Shown here: in pieces, positions 59,120 to 64,000 of the stretch
Position numbering within the stretch: position 1 is the first letter of the stretch
Layout: each line of letters begins with the position of its first letter
DNA from: Diphasiastrum complanatum
Lineage: Eukaryota; Streptophyta; Lycopodiopsida; Lycopodiales; Lycopodiaceae
Direction: 5' to 3'
DNA length: 64,000 nt
Assembly (NCBI GenBank): GCA_029204225.1
Contig: MU832156.1
Span: 20,475-84,474, forward strand
Program-made: the position numbers and the translations under genes
Notes under the pieces: generated by a model
The model's database searches: none
Told to the model about the DNA's origin: nothing
Seen by the model: the letters and a program-made list of their open reading frames with translations, nothing else

Positions 59120-60550
59120 GCCAGTGGAGTAATGTAAAATGCGTGAAGGCTAGTGGGCTGTTGCATCCATTAGATAATCCTACTAAGTGGTGGGATAGTA
59201 TCTTGATGGATTTTGTAGTCGGTTTACCGTGTACGAATAAACAAGAATGGTGCAATTTGGGTCATAGACATTGACTGGTTTATTTAATTGGTTATGTTTA
59301 TTTCGGTAGAGACTATAGTGTAAGCATCTGAGCTGTTGGACGATTCTACAAGATATCATTATCTGTTGATATTGTAGATAAGTTGTATCGATTGTAAGTC
59401 ACAGCCATTATGAGTTCTTTTGTGACTCAAGTAATGGGTGATTTACATAAGATATCTTGGAACTTTTGGTTCTAATTATTTTTTGTTGAAAAATAAATTA
59501 TCATGGAAACTTAGTCGGAGTTGGATAATAAGGTTAATTAATCTTACGTTATTCTAGATCAAAACTTAAGAGTATTGGGATCTAGATGTGTTCTAGATGG
59601 AATCTTGACATTGAAATGACATGTTGAGTCATGTCGACAGTTCCTTATTGACATTGTAAGGAGAGTAGATTCACATAAATCGAGAACTTTCCAAGTGGAA
59701 AGGATTTTTTGTGGAGCAACTCTCATGTCTACATTTTCAAATATAGAATAAGAATTCGGTGAATAATGATTGACGAATCATAGTTCAGGTTTCAGTCTAT
59801 ATTTGACTTTCAAGAGACGATAACGTGAGTGATAAGGTTGGATGTTTTGTGCATCAGTCTCCTGATGGCAATCTCGTTGGATAAGGTATCTTCCATGGAT
59901 TGACTTTGTTTGTAACAATAGTAAGCATTACTGGGTATAGTCCGTTTATGCTAATGTATGGATTCCATCCTAGATCTCTGATAACGGTTGAAACTGAGTC
60001 GGTTAAAGTTCAGAAAGTAGCAGATTTCTTGTGTGAAATGCAAGAAATGTTACAATTAGCACGTAAAAAAGTTCTAAGTGCCCAGGATCGTGTAAGACAT
60101 TTTGCTAATTTGAAAAGATCGCCTCGAGAGTTTCAAGTTGGGGATTGGGTATATTTTAGAATTATGAAGGGTTCTAAGGTAATGCATGGGAAAACATTAC
60201 AAGTTGTCTGCTCGTTATTGTGGACCATATAAAATCTTGAATTGGATCTTTAGTTTACCAGTTAGAATTACTAGAGGGAATAAAGTTTCATTCCATGTTC
60301 CATGTTAGTCATCTAGAGATGAGTTTACATGTGAGGGATTGCCTTGGTTCTGGTAAAGTCTAGATTCATTTGAAGACTTATCTGAAAGGATGTCTTCAGA
60401 ACCTGAAAAGATGCTTGATACAAGATCCAAGCGATTGCGTAATCAAGAAGTTATTGAGCATCCGGTTCAATGGAAAGGATATTCTGAGGATGAGGTTTCA
60501 TAGGAACTAGAAGGTAATCTAAAGAAAAATTTCTCGGACTTTGAGTTCTG
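59120..60550 (+). pseudogene. Gypsy integrase and chromodomain remnant
   Basis: GLLHPLDNPTKWWDSILMDF at 59155 is the integrase entry (compare GLLHPLEILAGKWESISMDF in element B). The core is mostly lost. The C-terminal region is open at 59929-60230 (GYSPFMLMYGFHPRS, LSAQDRVRHFANLKR, FQVGDWVYFRI). A chromodomain-like VIEHPVQWKGYSEDE ends near 60500, followed by the polypurine tract. Confidence 0.75.
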
Positions 60551-60578
60551 AGGACAGAACTAAAATAAGGGGGAAGCA

Positions 60579-61081
60579 TGTTACGACCCTAATGGGGGTT
60601 TGTACCATTAGGGGCTATCTTGGTTGTAGGGGCCAGGCCTAATCTGGATAGTAGTCGAGTAGGACCATGGGGTCACACCCACATGCGGTATAGGCATGTG
60701 TGTTTCATCCTAGTATGGGATAGCATGTACATGCATTATGCTTATGCATGGGTCTTGACTATTATGGATTAGGGGTACCTACATGCAGTGGACATGCATG
60801 GGGGATTGGCATGATCAGTTAGAGTGCTTCCATGTGGATTTAGTGCATGGGCAGGTGGGGTTGGCTATATCTCTATATATACCCTCACCAGTGTCTATGA
60901 GGATTATGGAAGAGTCTGTGGCCGTTATGTCTATGAAGCGCTCTTCTTGTGGATTGCCTATCTCCTGGATTGCTAGGGGGCTCGACCGATATTGGGTCTA
61001 GGTTTGGTTGGGATGGTTTCGTCTACTGCAATCCTCCCTTTGGTGTTCTAGGAAGCTCTATCTCGGTTGGGAGTCCTGGGG
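60579..61081 (+). mobile_element. 3' LTR of plus-strand gypsy element
   Basis: It begins TGTTACGACCC right after the polypurine tract AATAAGGGGGAAGCA. TATA box TATATATA is near 60873. It matches the LTR at 4216-4728 in opposite orientation. The right end meets the TRIM-like element at 61083 and may be a few bases short. Confidence 0.8.
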
Positions 61082-61082
61082 G

Positions 61083-61490
61083 ACGGCGCCTACGGGCCGC
61101 GTGCGAGATCCCATCCCCACCGCCTAGCCACCCGCCATCATTCCCCTTTGACCCCAAAAGGGTTGATACCAGGGGACAAGGGTACATTGTCTACAGTGAG
61201 CTTATATGTGGGTTATGTTATAGTCTCCATTTGCTTATGGGATGAATGCACTCTTTTTGGTGCCTTTCGGATGTAGCCGCTTTGTGCGTAGCTTGCATCC
61301 TCCAACACCCCCATAAAGCGAGCACAGGGCGAAGGAAACCCCCACTTGCTCGTTCAGGACCAAAACACTTGCTCCGATACCAACTCAAAGTCTTGACGGC
61401 ACCAAAGAGCGGTCTAATAGACGATGCGGCGCGTCGTGCGCGTCTGCGAGCCACGTGCGGGATCCCATCCCACTGCCTAGCCACCCGCCA
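61083..61490 (-). mobile_element. Second TRIM-like element
   Basis: On the minus strand: LTR 1 (61490-61394, 97 bp, TGGCGGGTGG ... GGTGCCGTCA), PBS TGGTATCGGAGCA at 61382-61370 (one change from the initiator tRNA-Met site), a non-coding internal part ending in a purine run (GGGGTCAAAGGGGAATGA), then LTR 2 (61137-61083), which matches LTR 1 but lacks about 40 bp in the middle. The whole unit is 408 bp. The LTRs are GC-rich. No target-site duplication was seen. I saw no tRNA-like fold in this one. Confidence 0.55.
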
Positions 61491-61793
61491 TAAGAGATCT
61501 TCCATAAATTTTCTAGGCTTAAATCTTGTAATTAGAGCGGCCTTAACCACTTTCCAATTTGTATGTTCTGCTTCCTCTTGGTTATAAAACCAATCTTGAA
61601 CAGCTCCAGTTAAGGCCATAGGGTATAACTGAAGTATATCTTGCGAAAAGACTTCGTCATAAACCCTACATGATTCAAAAAAGATTTGAAGAAATTTGAT
61701 GGGATCAGATAACCCATTGTACTTTGGTATTTCTAAACGAGAAGACCTCCTAACAACAATTGGTGGTGGGTTCAATGGTCCTCCATTAGCCAT
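61491..61793 (-). pseudogene. Gypsy gag N-terminus, truncated
   Basis: From ATG at 61793: MANGGPLNPPPIVVRRSSRL, then the capsid start KYNGLSDPIKFLQIFFESC, MALTGAVQDWFYNQEE and NWKVVKAALITRFKPRKF. It is cut at 61490 by the TRIM-like element. It begins about 1.2 kb after the tRNA-Asp PBS, as expected for Athila/Tat-like elements. Confidence 0.8.
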
Positions 61794-62969
61794 AATTCCA
61801 AATTACGACAATCAGATAATGAGATTGGATCTAGATTTTTCAAACAAAATCCTATCTCTGATCAGATCTATAAAATCTCTATCACTTGAAAAATAATCAG
61901 ATTTCTGATTTTTGAAAAAAAGATCTTGATCAAGCTATGACACTTCTTTCTCAGAATCAGAATCAAACTGTAACATAATTGCTCAAAATTTTGACAAAGG
62001 CTAGATCTGGAAAATCATAACCTATAAATAGTACAAGCCTTCGGATTTCTCAACAAAGGGTCTTCAATACTATTTTGGATAAAAATCTCTGATCTGACTA
62101 TTTTTAGACAAATTTGGTAAAATTAACCTTCGCCGAACTCATAGAGAGTAAATGTGACTAAGATAAAGCTAGGGTAGAATTGGCAAAGGTTCTGATAAAC
62201 AAGCAGTACGGTTTTTGCAGCTTGACGAGGGTAAAAAATAGGGATTTTTCAAGATCTTGGTAGGTTTCGACGAAGGTTACAAATGTAATACTGTTATTTT
62301 TTTTTAAAAAAGAGTCTTTTTTTTGACAAAAATAGGTCAATATGAACTGATAATTTGTAAAAAGGTGTTAAACTCTTCAAAAAATCACTAGCCACTAGAT
62401 GAACAGTTACTTTGATCTTCTATGTTTAGAATTAACGTTCGCCGACCTGGCAGTAGATAGATCTGAATCACACCTATGCACAGTGAATCAGATGAAGGTT
62501 CTTTTTTTGTATTTTTTAAGGTTTTGAGTGTTTTTTGGTGTTTTTTGATTTTTTTTTTTATGTTTTTGCAAATCTGATGGGAAGGAATGTTCACCCTTTA
62601 AACTAAAGGTTTTGTGAGCAAAACTGAAGGTGCTTGCAACTCGGCGAACGTTTCCTGAAAGAGGATAAAAAGTTATTAGCTCTGATGACAATTTTGTTTC
62701 CTTTTCACCAAAATCTGACAGTTTTGACCGATTTTTGTTGTTTTTTCTGATTTCTCAGATCCAGATGGATCTTAAGAATGGTGATCTGAATAGCTTCCCT
62801 TGCTCAACAATCAGATTAGATTTCAAACAAGAAGATCCACTCAAATCAAGCAAAATCACTCCAAATTTATCTCTAAAATGCAATTTTAACACTATTGATG
62901 CCAAGACAAGATGCCTAATGCAAGCTAACCATCAACCAAACATGTTGTAAACTGAAAAATTGGTGTAGC
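61794..62969 (-). other. Leader of the tRNA-Asp-primed element
   Basis: 1.2 kb between PBS and gag, T-rich on the plus strand, with no supported protein. CGCCGA-containing words (TTCGCCGA, CTCGGCGAA) recur near 62130, 62440 and 62640. Confidence 0.6.
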
Positions 62970-62987
62970 TCCCCGGCAATGGCGCCA
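62970..62987 (-). promoter_or_regulatory. Primer-binding site, tRNA-Asp
   Basis: The minus strand reads TGGCGCCATTGCCGGGGA, one base from the tRNA-Asp complement, 5 nt inside the LTR end. Confidence 0.9.
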
Positions 62988-62992
62988 AAAAT

Positions 62993-63487
62993 TGTAATGG
63001 GTTTATTTCCTATCCTAACCTCAACCCAAGATCCAAGCACTCAAGCATCAAGGAGATGAAGTTAGTTGTCACGCGTAGGTTCGATCCCGTGAGAGTGATA
63101 TCATATCTTAGAATTCAGCATATCCACATCTAACTCTAACATCCATTAACACTAAACATTAACACTACATCCATTAACCCTAAGATCCAAAATAATAATA
63201 GCTTACTCTTTCTCTCTCTCCTCAAATTTAAAAAAGAGTGGAAACCCATTTCAGATTGGAGGGAACCAATTTGAATTTTAATTTTTTGAACCAATTTTGG
63301 TGGGAGTCCCAACTTTATTCACTAACTTGACATTTAGGCCTGCGACATTAAAAGTCCCGCAAAAAGGCCTAAAGTCCTTTTATTAACTTGTAACTAATCA
63401 AATAACTATGTGATCATCGGGTTGGACTTACACACTCACTTATTAACTGGGGTTAGGGTTGCCTTGGGGTCCGCAAACCCTCCAACA
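62993..63487 (-). mobile_element. 5' LTR of tRNA-Asp-primed gypsy element
   Basis: Minus-strand TGTTGGAGGGTTTGCG at 63487 to CCCATTACA at 62993, 495 bp. PBS, leader and gag follow in order on the same strand. It is a different sequence from the 1-kb LTR at 8028-9047 that uses the same tRNA. Confidence 0.82.
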
Positions 63488-64000
63488 AAATCGCACAATG
63501 TCACATGTAATGTGGCACATAACCATCACATGATATCATGTTTTGCATGTGCAAGCAACCACAAGCTCGTGCTGCCCATTTTTTAGGCCTTGGCAAGTGA
63601 GATGACTAACACCATTCTTTTGCAACCTAGCTAGTAAGTATTCAATGGAGTGATCCAAAGTGATTGGCTTGCTTAAATCCTTGCCATAACATTGATCTAT
63701 TTCTCTTAATTTGCTCTACAACATGAAATACAAGACATTATCCCAAGCGTAAAAGTCTTTTATTATATATTTTGCAACAACTAACTAGATACTAGTAGTT
63801 TATGGACAACGTGTACAACTATATACATATCATGTCTCAAGACTTAGTACATCATCAAAAAGTAAAGTAAATGGCCTCAAAGACCAAGAAACAACAATAG
63901 CCTTAAAAAAACATTGTTAAATCCTGAAAATACATTAAGCTTTACAGATGGAATTTAGAAAACACATTGAAGCTTTCCAGATGGAATTTTGGAAACAAAA
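63488..64000. other. No recognised feature
   Basis: AT-rich sequence to the end of the window. No open frame or terminus was seen. Confidence 0.4.

Overview
This is plant nuclear DNA from a repeat-dense, AT-rich genome. It holds plant-type Ty3/gypsy chromoviruses with chromodomains, Ty1/copia elements, initiator-tRNA-Met and tRNA-Asp primer-binding sites, a TRIM, a tRNA-derived retroposon, a MITE and an F-box gene with plant-style introns. I cannot name the species. A large-genome land plant fits, possibly a fern, lycophyte or gymnosperm, but that is an inference.

Layout. 0-9 kb: nested, decayed gypsy and copia pieces, including a minus-strand gypsy element (LTR 4216-4728, PBS, gag with three stops) and a 1-kb LTR with a tRNA-Asp PBS (8006-9047). 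9-11.2 kb: a copia-like element whose pol region is replaced by unrecognised sequence with a 272-codon ORF. 12-21.9 kb: AT-rich DNA with long (CT)n tracts, a 752-bp MITE with perfect terminal inverted repeats, and scattered copia gag fragments. 22.9-28.3 kb: the only recognisable host gene, a minus-strand four-exon F-box gene. Its exon phases agree across three introns, but the last exon carries two in-frame stops. 29-30 kb: an 84-bp tRNA-derived retroposon with 16-bp target-site duplications, and a copia gag fragment.

30.7-40.6 kb is the centre of interest. A 3'-truncated gypsy element (A) is fused to a tandem TRIM array whose 143-151 bp LTRs each contain a tRNA-like gene (a complete 72-nt cloverleaf with A and B boxes in the middle copy). 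A second, full-length gypsy chromovirus (B, 34736-40492) is inserted into that array with a perfect 5-bp target-site duplication. A, B and the TRIM share the same 13-nt initiator-tRNA-Met primer site, so one of the gypsy families may have mobilised the TRIM (inference).

41.9-42.6 kb: a 59-bp minisatellite whose unit looks like a micro-exon between splice signals. 45-63.5 kb: more nested minus-strand gypsy and copia elements, a plus-strand gypsy 3' end with LTR, a second short TRIM-like element, and the 5' end of a tRNA-Asp-primed gypsy element.

Nearly all coding sequence here belongs to retroelements and is broken by stops, frameshifts or deletions. No rRNA, CRISPR or prokaryotic-type operon was seen.
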